From an uncultured bacterium (GTDB lineage: Bacteria > Myxococcota_A > Polyangia > Polyangiales > Houyiibacteriaceae), in NCBI GenBank assembly GCA_938024995.1, contig CALJDU010000076.1, positions 1-64,000 of the forward strand: a DNA stretch of 64,000 nucleotides. Reading direction: 5' to 3'. The notes under the pieces are model-generated. The model had not been told where the DNA came from and made no database searches. It saw nothing but the letters and a program-made list of their open reading frames with translations. The position numbers and the translations under genes are program-made. Numbering within the stretch: position 1 is the stretch's first letter; each line of letters begins with the position of its first letter. Below are positions 34,019 through 42,879 of the stretch, one piece after another.

Positions 34019-34708
34019 GTGACTGACGCCGCTCCGAAGGGTTTCTCGCCTCGCTCGGTCTCGATCTTCTTCGCGCTGGCCGCGCTTATCCATCTCGTCT
34101 CGATCTTCACGCGCTTTGACGCGCTGGCCGCGATGCTCCCGAACGGCGTGGACGGCGGCCTTCTCGTCGGCACCATCGCGTTGCTCTTGGTCGAGGGGAT
34201 CGTTGAGAGCCGCGTCGACTACGGCGAGCAGATGGTGGAGCTCCCGCTCTGGATGCAGATCAAGAGTAAGCCCATCAAGCTGGCGTTCACCTTTGGCTTC
34301 ACCTATCTCGCGATCGTTTTGCTACAGACGCTCGACCTTGAGATCGGTCCGATCGATCCGTCTCCTCCCGAAGAGTGGGATCTCCCCAAGCGCCTCCAGT
34401 TCTTCGCGATGATGAGCGTCGGGATGTTCTTCCCCAACTACCTCGCGGCGAGCGGCGGCCTCATCCCCGCGCTACGCGTGATCGCGTCTCCGCTCAAGCG
34501 CGTCCCGTTCTTCGTCGCGCTGATCATCGGCATGGTCGCGGGAATCGCGCTGGGCTTTGGCGCGGTGATGGCGGTCTCGTCCACCGCGATCGGCGAGGGC
34601 GTCGCCTTTGTGAACGCAATTGAGGAGCACCCGGTTGTCGTCGTCGGGACCGCCGTCGTAACGCTTATCACCAGTCTCGTGGGTACATTCTTCGCGAAAA
34701 GCGAGTAG
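34019..34708 (+). CDS. Multi-pass membrane protein, unknown
   Basis: This 229-residue protein starts at GTG. Helices are visible as VSIFFALAALIHLVSIF, GGLLVGTIALLLVEGIV, LAFTFGFTYLAIVLLQTL, FFAMMSVGMFFPNYL, FFVALIIGMVAGIALGFGAVM and VVVVGTAVVTLITSLVGTFF, giving about six. No transport or enzymatic signature was recognised. It is isolated between the repeat array and a vWA lipoprotein. Confidence 0.75.
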   Translation: MTDAAPKGFSPRSVSIFFALAALIHLVSIFTRFDALAAMLPNGVDGGLLVGTIALLLVEGIVESRVDYGEQMVELPLWMQIKSKPIKLAFTFGFTYLAIVLLQTLDLEIGPIDPSPPEEWDLPKRLQFFAMMSVGMFFPNYLAASGGLIPALRVIASPLKRVPFFVALIIGMVAGIALGFGAVMAVSSTAIGEGVAFVNAIEEHPVVVVGTAVVTLITSLVGTFFAKSE

Positions 34709-34771
34709 CCGCGCCCAAGCGCGCGATCGCATGGGGTAGGCCAAAGCGAGCGTTCCGATTATGCTGCGCGC

Positions 34772-36079
34772 ATGTCCGTTCGCGCTTCTTCTTCCTCGCT
34801 TCATCTCTTCACGGTCGCGCTCGCGTGCGTCGCCCTTGTCGCCTGCGGTGACGACGATCGCCCTTCGAGCGACACCGGCGGCGGCGGCATGGACGTCGGC
34901 GACACCAACACCACGGGTGACACCAACGGGACCGACACCACCGTGGTCCGGCCCGACACCGGCGTCTTCGATCCGTTCGATCCGGTCAACGGCTGCGGAA
35001 GCTCGACCATTGAGACCGAGCGCGTTCCCGGCAACCTCCTCATCGTGTTTGATCGCTCGGGGAGCATGGACGGCGAGGTCGGCGGCAGCACCAAGTGGGC
35101 GCTCGCGACCAGCGGCATCAACAACGTCCTCTCGTCGGTTCCTGATGAGCTGAGCGCGTCTCTTATGCTCTTCTCGCGCGGCGGTGACTGCTCCGTCGAC
35201 TCCACCCCGGACGTGCCGATGGCGCCGCTCCCGACCAGCCGAGGCGCGATCGCGTCTGCGCTTGGTTCGTCGAGCCCGGGCGGCAGCACCCCGGCCTTCG
35301 ATGCGCTCCTCGCGGGCTACGACTACCTCAACACGCTCACGGTCCCTGGACCGCAAGGCGTCGTGCTCGTCAGCGATGGCGGCGAGAGCTGCTCCTTTGA
35401 GCGCCGCGCGGAGGTCATGCGGCGCGTTGAGGACGAGCGTGTATTGCGCAACCGTCTCACCTTCGCGGTCGGCCTGAACTTCGCCGACAACAACATGAGC
35501 GAGATCGCGTTCCGCGGCGGCACGCCCCGCAACGACACCTGTGCGGCGATGTGCACCAGCGGGAGCTGCCTGACGGACGCCGACTGCGGCGGGTCCACCT
35601 GCGCGAAGTTCATCGAGAGCGAGCCGGGCTTCTGCTCCTGCGAGACCGATGGCGAGTGCATCGGCGCCCAGACCTGCGAAGCGCCGCCCGTCACCTTCGG
35701 CTGTGACTTCTTCCCGGCGCTCTGCGCGAAGCGCTGCGAGGGTCCCGCGGACTGCTGTCACTACAACGCGGGTGCCGGCGACTTCCGCGCGGAGTTTGAG
35801 GACGCGCTCGGCGAGATCGCCGGTCGCCTTCTCGACAGCTGCGTGTTCGAGGTTCCCGAGGGCGAGATGTTTGACCCAAGCCTCGTCAACGTCGGTGTCA
35901 CCTTCGACGGAGAGTCGCGCTCAGTCTTGCGCCGCAGCTCAGACAGCTCGATGGACTCGTGGAACTACACGACGCCGGAGAACGAGTCGATCATCATCCA
36001 AGGCCCGATCTGCGAGCGCCTGCTCGCTGGTGAATCGGGTCGCGTGGAGATCGTGCTCGGCTGCTCGACGCTCATCTAA
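34772..36079 (+). CDS. vWA lipoprotein, CGDDD type
   Basis: This 435-residue protein has a signal peptide ending ALVAC, then GDDDRPSSDTGGG and a Thr/Asp/Gly linker. The vWA domain starts at LLIVFDRSGSMDG (MIDAS DxSxS) and holds GPQGVVLVSDGGESC. A Cys-rich insert in the middle (CAAMCTSGSCLTDADCGGSTC; about 16 Cys) is likely an EGF or EB-type module. It is the second vWA lipoprotein in 3 kb; both share the CGDDD start but differ beyond the MIDAS, so they are distant paralogs. Confidence 0.85.
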   Translation: MSVRASSSSLHLFTVALACVALVACGDDDRPSSDTGGGGMDVGDTNTTGDTNGTDTTVVRPDTGVFDPFDPVNGCGSSTIETERVPGNLLIVFDRSGSMDGEVGGSTKWALATSGINNVLSSVPDELSASLMLFSRGGDCSVDSTPDVPMAPLPTSRGAIASALGSSSPGGSTPAFDALLAGYDYLNTLTVPGPQGVVLVSDGGESCSFERRAEVMRRVEDERVLRNRLTFAVGLNFADNNMSEIAFRGGTPRNDTCAAMCTSGSCLTDADCGGSTCAKFIESEPGFCSCETDGECIGAQTCEAPPVTFGCDFFPALCAKRCEGPADCCHYNAGAGDFRAEFEDALGEIAGRLLDSCVFEVPEGEMFDPSLVNVGVTFDGESRSVLRRSSDSSMDSWNYTTPENESIIIQGPICERLLAGESGRVEIVLGCSTLI

Positions 36080-36084
36080 CGAGC

Positions 36085-36789
36085 TTGCCGGACCACGAAG
36101 CAGAGGAGATCGCCTGGAACGAGGACGGGGTTATCCTGGCCTCGGGCAGCTCGATCTTCTCTGTGCGCTTAACGTGGGCGCAGATCCGCGTGATCGAGCC
36201 CCACGCCGTGTTCCCCTTCATCCGGATCGCGTGGAACGACGTGGTTGAGCAAGAGCGCTTGATGCCGCGCGCCGACGTCATCTTGACCCGGCTCAACTAC
36301 AACAAGCTGGAAGCGAACTTCGTCGACTTCTTAGAAGCTGCCGAAGCGCGCCTTGGAGAGCGCGTCCAGCGTTCAGGATGGTGGGCTCGCGACCCGAGTC
36401 CGTTCGAGGAGATCGATCCCTCGCGCTGGCCAAAGAAGTCACGCGGCGGCTATCGCGGCGCAGGCAACACGGAGACGATCATCTACAAGCGCCAAGCGCT
36501 GCCCTTCGACCTCGCGCTTGGCGCGATGTTCAGTCGCTTCCAAGCCGACGAACGGTACCACTTGCGCCCGACCAAGTGCGCGTTGACGGACGACCATCTC
36601 TACGCGGCCGGTCGCTCCAAGAAGCTCTACCGAGCGCCGCTCGCTCGGCTTCACCGAGGTCGCACAATCGGCCACATCGTTCGCAAGGCGCCGCGACCCT
36701 TCGGCGTCTTCTTTGGTCGTCGCGCGTTCCTTCACCTGCGTCTGTTGTTCGACCACAAGCTGATCAAGGCGCTCTTTCAGAAGATATAG
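36085..36789 (+). CDS. Soluble protein of unknown function
   Basis: This 234-residue protein uses a TTG start five bases after the preceding stop. It has no signal peptide. The first 70 residues are beta-rich (GVILASGSSIFSVRLTWAQIRVIEP), perhaps PH-like. The rest is charged with many Arg (RGRTIGHIVRKAPRPFGVFFGRRAF). I do not recognise a family. The composition and the close spacing to the vWA lipoprotein gene support it as a real gene on that transcript. Confidence 0.65.
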   Translation: MPDHEAEEIAWNEDGVILASGSSIFSVRLTWAQIRVIEPHAVFPFIRIAWNDVVEQERLMPRADVILTRLNYNKLEANFVDFLEAAEARLGERVQRSGWWARDPSPFEEIDPSRWPKKSRGGYRGAGNTETIIYKRQALPFDLALGAMFSRFQADERYHLRPTKCALTDDHLYAAGRSKKLYRAPLARLHRGRTIGHIVRKAPRPFGVFFGRRAFLHLRLLFDHKLIKALFQKI

Positions 36790-36806
36790 CGGCTCGCGGC
36801 CGACCC

Positions 36807-37421
36807 TTAGTCGACGAAGCCCCATTCGCGCGCGTAGCGACCGACCTCGCTGACATGGCTGAGCTTGAGCTTGGTGCGGACGCGCTCGACGTGCGTGTAG
36901 ACCGTGCTGAGCGAGACCCCGATGTCGAACGCGATCTCCTTGGGCGTCTGGCACGCGACCAGCTGTTCAAAGACTTGGTATTCGCGCTTGGTGAGCGTCT
37001 CGTGGGGCGCGGCGCCGACCTCTTTCATGAGCGCGCGGAGCTCCTCGGGGAGCACCTCGTTGCCCTTGTGCACTTCGCGGATGGCGAGCTCGAGCGCGTC
37101 GAGCGTGCTGGACTTGGAGACGTAGCCGGACGCGCCACCCGAGGCCAGGTTCGCGACCAAAGCGTCCGGGCTCCGTAGCGTGAATAAGATCACCCGGACG
37201 CCGCGCGCGACGAGCTCCTGCATGCTCGCGCGTCCCTTCACGCCGGGCATCTGCACGTCCATCACGACGACATCGGGCAGCTCTTGATCGAGATGGGCGG
37301 ACAGCTCCTCGAAGGAGTTCCCGGACGCGAGGACCTCGATGCCCTCGACCCGAACCAGGTGACGCCGAACCCCTTCGACGATAACGGGGTGGTCGTCCGC
37401 GATGACGACGCGAACCGTCAC
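36807..37421 (-). CDS. NarL/FixJ-type response regulator
   Basis: This 204-residue protein starts at GTG in a GTGA overlap with the kinase stop. The receiver has ADDHPVIVEG, phospho-Asp about 55 (VVVMDVQMPG) and K in YVSKSSTLDAL. The C-terminal LuxR-type helix-turn-helix is LTKREYQVFEQLVACQTPKEIAFDIGVSLSTVYTHVERVRTKL. It is the partner of the HisKA_3 kinase encoded just upstream on the same strand. Confidence 0.92.
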   Translation of the reverse strand: MTVRVVIADDHPVIVEGVRRHLVRVEGIEVLASGNSFEELSAHLDQELPDVVVMDVQMPGVKGRASMQELVARGVRVILFTLRSPDALVANLASGGASGYVSKSSTLDALELAIREVHKGNEVLPEELRALMKEVGAAPHETLTKREYQVFEQLVACQTPKEIAFDIGVSLSTVYTHVERVRTKLKLSHVSEVGRYAREWGFVD

Positions 37422-38710
37422 GCTGAGCGCTCCGCCGGGAGCCGTACCTCGATCTCGGTTCCAGCGTCATCGCTCGAGACGCTGAAGGCGCCGCCGAGCG
37501 CGGTCGCGCGCTCTCGCATCCCGATCAAGCCCCAACCGCTCGGGTCATGGTCGACGTCAAAGCCGGCGCCGTCGTCTCGCACGCGCACAACAACCTCGTC
37601 TTCTTCCTCGAACACCGCGACTTCGGTCTGCTCCGCGTTCGCGTGCTTGAGCACATTGGTGAGCGCCTCTTGCACCGTTCGATAGATGGCTTCGCGGGTG
37701 GCGGTGGAGATCTCATCGCCGACCGCGACGTTCGTCTTCAGCTGCAGCTGCGAGCGTTCTTGAATCGGCTGCACCAGCTGGGCGATCGTGGTCTGCATAT
37801 CGACCGGTGCGGTCGTGTGATTGCGCAGGCCCGAGACGAGGCGCTTCGATGAGTTCGCGAGCGTCTCGATGATGTCGTTCAAAAAGCGTAGCTCCTCTGC
37901 GCTCTGTTCGTCTTCGTTGAAGGAGCGCGCGAGGTTGTTGAGCTCCATCCGCGCGCCCACGATGAGTTGTCCGAGATCGTCATGAAGCGCGCGCGCGAGA
38001 TCAGCGCGCTCATCGATCCGGACCGTCTCGAGCTGACCCGCCAACTTGTGCACCGTGTTCGTCTTGACGATGACCTCTTCGGCGAGCTCCGCGTTGAACT
38101 TTGCGAGCTGAAGCTTCTGACGCTCAATGGTTCGCGAGAAGAGGAAGCGATCCCGAGTCAGGCCATAGACCCAGTGCGAGAGGAGCACGCTGACTAACGT
38201 GAAGGACGCGAGGTACATCGCCGGGATGTGGATGTATGGGTGGTCGAGGTACTCGGGGTGCGGGAGGAAGTAGGCGAGGAGGAAAGGGAGGAGGATCGCG
38301 AGCGTCATCCCGATCCGTGGCCCCAGCGCGCACGGGAGCACGACCGTGAGCGGCGGCAGAACGTAGACGTTGTAGAAGAAGGGACCGTCGAGGTTGCCGA
38401 GCGAGCCGAGCAAAGTACCGCCGGCAAACGAGACCACGCTAAACGCCAGACACGCGCACGCGAGCGGGTGTTTCGCGCCGATCTGCGTGTAACGAACCAT
38501 CGCCCAACAGAGCGCGGAGCCAAGGATCTGGATCGGGAGCCAGCGCGCGGCGAGCTCTGCTTGAACCTTCCCTGGGTGGCCGATCTGACCCACGATGAAC
38601 GCGACGAAAAAGATGCAGGTGAACAACGCCGCGCCGTACTCCACACGGCCGCGTGTCGAATCACGGGCAAAGTCCTCGAACGCTTCCAGTGCTTCTGGCG
38701 CGTAACCCAT
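37418..38710 (-). CDS. HisKA_3-type membrane sensor histidine kinase
   Basis: This 430-residue protein is called from MGYAPEALEAFEDF, preceded by GGGAG at seven bases; the ORF-track start adds 33 residues without a domain. The N-terminal half has about six helices (GAALFTCIFFVAFIVGQI, ILGSALCWAMVRY, CACLAFSVVSFAGGTLLGSL, TVVLPCALGPRIGMTLAIL and others), a membrane-sensor type input. The HisKA_3 domain has RADLARALHDDLGQLIVGARMEL, and the HATPase has ALTNVLKHANA and GWGLIGMRERATALGG. Translation is coupled to the NarL-type regulator by GTGA. The signal is unknown, probably a membrane state or small hydrophobic molecule. Confidence 0.9.
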   Translation of the reverse strand: MGYAPEALEAFEDFARDSTRGRVEYGAALFTCIFFVAFIVGQIGHPGKVQAELAARWLPIQILGSALCWAMVRYTQIGAKHPLACACLAFSVVSFAGGTLLGSLGNLDGPFFYNVYVLPPLTVVLPCALGPRIGMTLAILLPFLLAYFLPHPEYLDHPYIHIPAMYLASFTLVSVLLSHWVYGLTRDRFLFSRTIERQKLQLAKFNAELAEEVIVKTNTVHKLAGQLETVRIDERADLARALHDDLGQLIVGARMELNNLARSFNEDEQSAEELRFLNDIIETLANSSKRLVSGLRNHTTAPVDMQTTIAQLVQPIQERSQLQLKTNVAVGDEISTATREAIYRTVQEALTNVLKHANAEQTEVAVFEEEDEVVVRVRDDGAGFDVDHDPSGWGLIGMRERATALGGAFSVSSDDAGTEIEVRLPAERSA

Positions 38711-38810
38711 CCGAGCTCCCAAGTTACCAGATGGGAAGGGCATGACGATCATCGAACTTGCGCTGGACACCATGTCGACCTTTGACTGGAGGTCGCGTGC
38801 GCGATTCAAA

Positions 38811-39068
38811 AGCGATCGTGAACACCACTCCGGGGAACAAGGGTCAACTTGGTGCGTGTTGGTCGCGAAGCCTAGTGACCCAACTTGTTCAATTCGCGAC
38901 GTCGCTCAAGACGCGAGAGGATGTCCAAGACCTGTTGAACACCACGTCGCGGGTGAACACAATTGACGGGCACATTGCGCGTTCGTGCACCGCAAGTTGA
39001 GGAGCAGGTTTGGACTAGCGCATCTCATAACCTTGGTGCTCGGGTGGTTGCCGACGGACGTGATCGCT
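38811..39068. other. Gap without clear gene
   Basis: About 260 bp upstream of the kinase and downstream of the potassium channel, both on the minus strand. It holds scattered short repeated words (GAACACCAC twice, CAACTTG twice, TCGCGA twice). An 80-codon plus-strand ORF (38758-39000) spans it, with no ribosome binding site or recognised similarity. It could be a decayed gene or kinase promoter region. I see no tRNA fold. Confidence 0.4.
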
Positions 39069-40115
39069 CTAGCCGGCCGCGGCGCGAAGCTTCTTCACGT
39101 CGTCCGGCTCCGCGATCACGATCAGCGCGTCACCCGGCGCGAGTTCATGGTCGCCGCCTGGGTTGTAGGTGTACTCGCCGCCCTCTGTGCGGACCGCGAT
39201 CACGAGCGCGCCGATGTCGCGGATGTCGGAGTCCGCGAGCGTTTGTCCCGCGAGGTGGCTTTGATTCGTGATCGTGACGTCTTCAATGCGAAGCGTACGG
39301 CTCCCGCCGTGGAGAACCTTGTCGAGGAACTCAACCGCCGCCGGACGGATCATCTCGGCGACGAGTCGCATCCCACCGATGCGGTTCGGAGACACGATCG
39401 CGTCGGCTCCGCCGAGCCGCAGCTTTCGTCTCGCGCTCGCCTCGACCGCTTTGGCGACGATGCGCGCGTCGCGGTTGGCGTCACGCGCGGTGACCGTCAC
39501 GAAGAGGTTGTCCTTGTCTTCGCTCAGGCACGCGATGATCCCAGTCGCGCGGCTGACTCCGGCTCGCTCAAGCGCGTGGTCGTCGGTCGCGTCGCCGGTG
39601 ACGTGCAAGATCTCCGTCGCGAGATCTTCCGCGAGCACCCGGACCCGTTCTTCGTCGAGATCGATCACCACGAACGGTGACCCCACCGCGACGAGCTCAC
39701 GGATGACGTGCTCGCCCGTGTTGCCTGCGCCGCAGACAATCACGTGGTTCTTGAGTCGATCGATGCGCCCGGTCATTCTTCGCTGGCGCAGCATACCTTG
39801 CAGGTCGCCTTCGACCACGAGCGCGGTCAGGTTTGATAGGAAGTAAAGAAGGGTCCCGGTCCCGACCAAGATGAGCAGCAGCGTCACGACGCGCGCCATC
39901 GGGATGTGCTGCATGCCTTCGAGGGTCTCGGCGAAGCCGACCGTCGAGAGCGTGATGATGGTCATGTAGAGGCAGTCGAACCACGCCCAGCGACCGTTCC
40001 CGATCCGGTAGTACGCCGTCGCGCCCATCAAAACGACGCAGGTCAGGATCAGCGCCGCGACAAAGAGGCGCCCGATGACGTTGGTTCGAAGATCATCGGG
40101 GAGTCGCTGCGCCAC
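39069..40115 (-). CDS. Two-TM potassium channel with RCK domains
   Basis: This 348-residue protein has helix 1 (VIGRLFVAALILTCVVLMGATAY), a pore loop with IITLSTVGFAE at about residues 54-63 and helix 2 (VVTLLLILVGTGTLLYFLSNLTALV). RCK_N starts NHVIVCGAGNTGEHVI with the Rossmann G-x-G-x-x-G, and RCK_C carries LAGQTLADSDIRDIG. This is the MthK-like order. The selectivity filter reads TVGF instead of TVGYG, a known variant in bacterial channels, but the following AE is unusual. Pore function is inferred from topology. Confidence 0.9.
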   Translation of the reverse strand: MAQRLPDDLRTNVIGRLFVAALILTCVVLMGATAYYRIGNGRWAWFDCLYMTIITLSTVGFAETLEGMQHIPMARVVTLLLILVGTGTLLYFLSNLTALVVEGDLQGMLRQRRMTGRIDRLKNHVIVCGAGNTGEHVIRELVAVGSPFVVIDLDEERVRVLAEDLATEILHVTGDATDDHALERAGVSRATGIIACLSEDKDNLFVTVTARDANRDARIVAKAVEASARRKLRLGGADAIVSPNRIGGMRLVAEMIRPAAVEFLDKVLHGGSRTLRIEDVTITNQSHLAGQTLADSDIRDIGALVIAVRTEGGEYTYNPGGDHELAPGDALIVIAEPDDVKKLRAAAG

Positions 40116-40230
40116 GGGCGTAGGATGTCGGTGCCTGCCATAGAGTCAACGGCTCCACCGATCTTCGCGTCCTCCGAAGACCACCGCGGAGTACTTGACC
40201 GAGGCATCGCGCACGTCGGACAACGCCCCC

Positions 40231-41784
40231 GTGACCGATCACGACCTCGAGAACAACGAGCAAGCGAGCGACGCCCCGGCCTCCGTGGAGACCAAGCGGG
40301 CAGGCCGCGGCCTGATCTCGATCGCGGGCGCGAAGATCTTTTTCATCCTGACGAGCTACGCGGTGCAGCTCTCGCTCCCGCGGCTCCTCGAGACCCCGGA
40401 GATGTTCGGCCTCTATTCGGCGGCGATGAGCGGCGTCTCGATCCTCAACAACGTCCTGATCGCCTCAACCATCCAGTCCGTGAGCAAGTTTGTCTCGGAA
40501 GATGAGTCGCGGGGGCCCAAGGTCATCCGCGACGCGCTGAAGATCCAGTTGGTCATCGGCGGCGCGCTCGCGATGATCCTATTTACGGCTGCGCCGATGC
40601 TCGCCGAGTTCCTGCTCGACGACGCGCTGACTCCGCTTCTTCGGGTCGCTTCGTTGGTCGTGTTCTCGTACTCGCTCTACGCGGTCTTTGTCGGTTCGCT
40701 CAACGGGCGCCGCCTCTTTCAGAAGCAAGCGATGCTCGACGTCACCTTCTCGACGTTGAGAACGGGCGGCATCTTGACCGGCGCGGCACTCGGCTTTGGT
40801 GCGCTCGGCGCGCTGAGCGGGTTCTCGGGCGCCGCGGTTTGCATCGCGCTCGCGGCCGCTGCGTTCGTCGGGTTCGGCAAAGCGGGGCGCGCGCTTCCGC
40901 TCAAGACCTGGTTCGCGTTCATGGCGCCGATCTGGCTCTACCAAGGGTTCCTCAACGGCGTGCTGCAGCTCGACGTGCAGATCCTCAAGAAGACGATCGC
41001 GGAGCTCGCGATGATGGACGGCGCGGCGATGACCGATGCCGCGGGGCTCGCGAGCGAACACGTCGGCTTCTATCGCGCCGCGCAGACGTTCGCGTTCGTT
41101 CCCTATCAGCTGATCTTGTCGATGACCTTCATCGTCTTCCCGATGATCTCGCGCGCGACCAGTGATGGTGATCTCGAGAGCGCGCGCTCAACGATCCGCG
41201 CCGCGATGCGCTTCTCGCTCTTGGTGCTCTTGGCCATCGCGGCTCCGATCAGTGGCTCGGCCGACGGCGTGCTCCGAATCGCGTACCCCGAGGCGTACTT
41301 GGTCGGTGCTCCCGCGCTCAGCATCCTGGTCCTCGGGATGGTGTTCTTCGCGCTCTTCGTGATCGCCGCGACGGTCTTGAGCAGCGCCGGCAAGCCGAGC
41401 CACGCGGCGGTCATCGCGCTCATCGCGTTGATCGTCGTCGTCATCGCGAACCGCGTCTTGATCACGCGCGCCGGCGTCCTGAACTTTGAGGCGCTCCCGA
41501 TGGCGGCGTTGGCGACGACGCTCGGTACCATCGTCGCCTTTGCGCTCGCGGGCGGTGCAGTGTTCTTCCGCTTCCGCGCGCTCTTCGGGATCCTAACGCT
41601 CGCGCGCGCTTCGATCGCCGCGGTGGTCGCGTACTTCATCGCGCAGAACGTCCCGCACGACAGCCGCATCCTCGCGATCGGCGCGCTGGCCGCGGGCTTC
41701 TTCGGCTTCCTGGGCGTGCTCGTGATCACGCGCGAGGTCACCGGACGCGACCTGGCCGCCGTGAAGCAGATCATCGGTCGCTAG
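40231..41784 (+). CDS. Wzx/MATE-type polysaccharide flippase
   Basis: This 517-residue protein is called from a GTG at 40231; a TTG at 40195 would add 12 residues. It has about 14 predicted helices in the MOP-superfamily layout, starting SIAGAKIFFILTSYAVQLSLPRLL, a typical N-terminus of polysaccharide/lipid exporters. MFGLYSAAMSGVSILNNVLIAS and RAAQTFAFVPYQLILSMTFIVFPMISRAT are also family-like. It would flip lipid-linked saccharides. No glycosyltransferase genes lie nearby, so the substrate is open. Confidence 0.85.
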   Translation: MTDHDLENNEQASDAPASVETKRAGRGLISIAGAKIFFILTSYAVQLSLPRLLETPEMFGLYSAAMSGVSILNNVLIASTIQSVSKFVSEDESRGPKVIRDALKIQLVIGGALAMILFTAAPMLAEFLLDDALTPLLRVASLVVFSYSLYAVFVGSLNGRRLFQKQAMLDVTFSTLRTGGILTGAALGFGALGALSGFSGAAVCIALAAAAFVGFGKAGRALPLKTWFAFMAPIWLYQGFLNGVLQLDVQILKKTIAELAMMDGAAMTDAAGLASEHVGFYRAAQTFAFVPYQLILSMTFIVFPMISRATSDGDLESARSTIRAAMRFSLLVLLAIAAPISGSADGVLRIAYPEAYLVGAPALSILVLGMVFFALFVIAATVLSSAGKPSHAAVIALIALIVVVIANRVLITRAGVLNFEALPMAALATTLGTIVAFALAGGAVFFRFRALFGILTLARASIAAVVAYFIAQNVPHDSRILAIGALAAGFFGFLGVLVITREVTGRDLAAVKQIIGR

Positions 41785-41811
41785 CCTGCTGCTCGTGTCA
41801 CGGTGCTCGCG

Positions 41812-42807
41812 TCACCAGCCGCTGGCGGCGCGGCGCGAGAGCCAAACCGGGTGCGAGAAGCGCGTCGTCGTGGGTGGCGCGAATCGGACTCTCGCGCGCG
41901 ACACGACCGCCGCGATGCACTCACGCATCGCGATGTGTTCGCCTGTGATCGAGGTGCGGAGGTTCGCGAGCGAGACCCGACCGCGCGGCGTCACGTCGAC
42001 GTCGATCCAGTTCTTGCCCCAGTCGCCGTCGACGCACTCATTCATCTCATCCCGGTGCTTGTTGAGCGCCGCGTGCACCCGCGGCTCCAGGGTCAGCTGC
42101 GGATCGGGATCGCGCCGCGTCGCGGGCTGACGCGCCAACTGGTAGACGCGGGCCAAGTGAACGGAGGGCGCGTGACGCGCGCGGTAGTTGAGGTGACGCG
42201 TCGATCGGTGAACCGCGCGACGCGCGCAGATCATCAACGCGCGATCCGCCGGCGTCGGCCAGAGGGTCACGCGGATCTTAAAGTGGCGTCCGTCTTCCGG
42301 GTCCTGCGCGCCGGTCACGGTGACCCGCAGCCGGGTGTCGCGACGACGCGGACAGCGCTCGATCCAGGGACGCGCGTGGTCGAGCGCTTGGGTGAGCTCC
42401 TCCAGCGTGACCGCGTTCGGCAACCGCGGACGGGTCAGCTCGAAGAAGGTCGTGATGAGGAGCATCTCGCGTTCGACCGGACGGGTCAGTTGCAGCCCCT
42501 CGCGGAGCTGACGCTCGGCGCACGTCAGATCGATCCGCCGATGCTCATCGTAGAGCCCGATGTTGGGTGCGCGCGCACCCGCGGGGTAGACGACTCGAAT
42601 GACCGTTCGCTGTGGCGGACCGTCCTGCATCAGGCGGCGCGGCGGCGGGCGGAGACAACGAATGATCTCTTCCCCCATGCCGCGAAGTTGAGCGTCGACC
42701 TCCGCGCGCGAGGTCCGCGCGCTCTCGGCTGCTGGCTCGTCCTGCGCGGCCGCGGGACGGAGCGCGGTCACCGTCAAGACCAGTAGAGCTATGAGCGCGC
42801 CGCGCAT
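41812..42807 (-). CDS. Secreted AgmX/PglI-like protein
   Basis: This 331-residue protein has a signal peptide (MRGALIALLVLTVTALRPAAAQ). Four Cys and two repeated half-modules are visible: one with EIIRCLRPPPRR...VIRVVYPAG and one with LNKHRDEMNECVDGDWG...VDVTPRGRVSLANLR...CIAAVVSRARVRFAPP. The second matches the TonB-like pattern of the AgmX/PglI C-terminal domain. Two further members are at 62072 and 62608. AgmX/PglI proteins are linked to gliding in Myxococcus; the role here is inference. Confidence 0.7.
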   Translation of the reverse strand: MRGALIALLVLTVTALRPAAAQDEPAAESARTSRAEVDAQLRGMGEEIIRCLRPPPRRLMQDGPPQRTVIRVVYPAGARAPNIGLYDEHRRIDLTCAERQLREGLQLTRPVEREMLLITTFFELTRPRLPNAVTLEELTQALDHARPWIERCPRRRDTRLRVTVTGAQDPEDGRHFKIRVTLWPTPADRALMICARRAVHRSTRHLNYRARHAPSVHLARVYQLARQPATRRDPDPQLTLEPRVHAALNKHRDEMNECVDGDWGKNWIDVDVTPRGRVSLANLRTSITGEHIAMRECIAAVVSRARVRFAPPTTTRFSHPVWLSRRAASGW

Positions 42808-42879
42808 CTCGCGACATCTAATCTGCTCGCGCGACCGCCGTCGACTTTCGGAACGTCCGGACGTCGCGTCGCGCCGTCT

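Noticed and set aside
38758-39000. 80-residue plus-strand ORF upstream of the kinase
   Set aside because: No start signal or similarity; possibly decayed sequence, recorded only as a gap.
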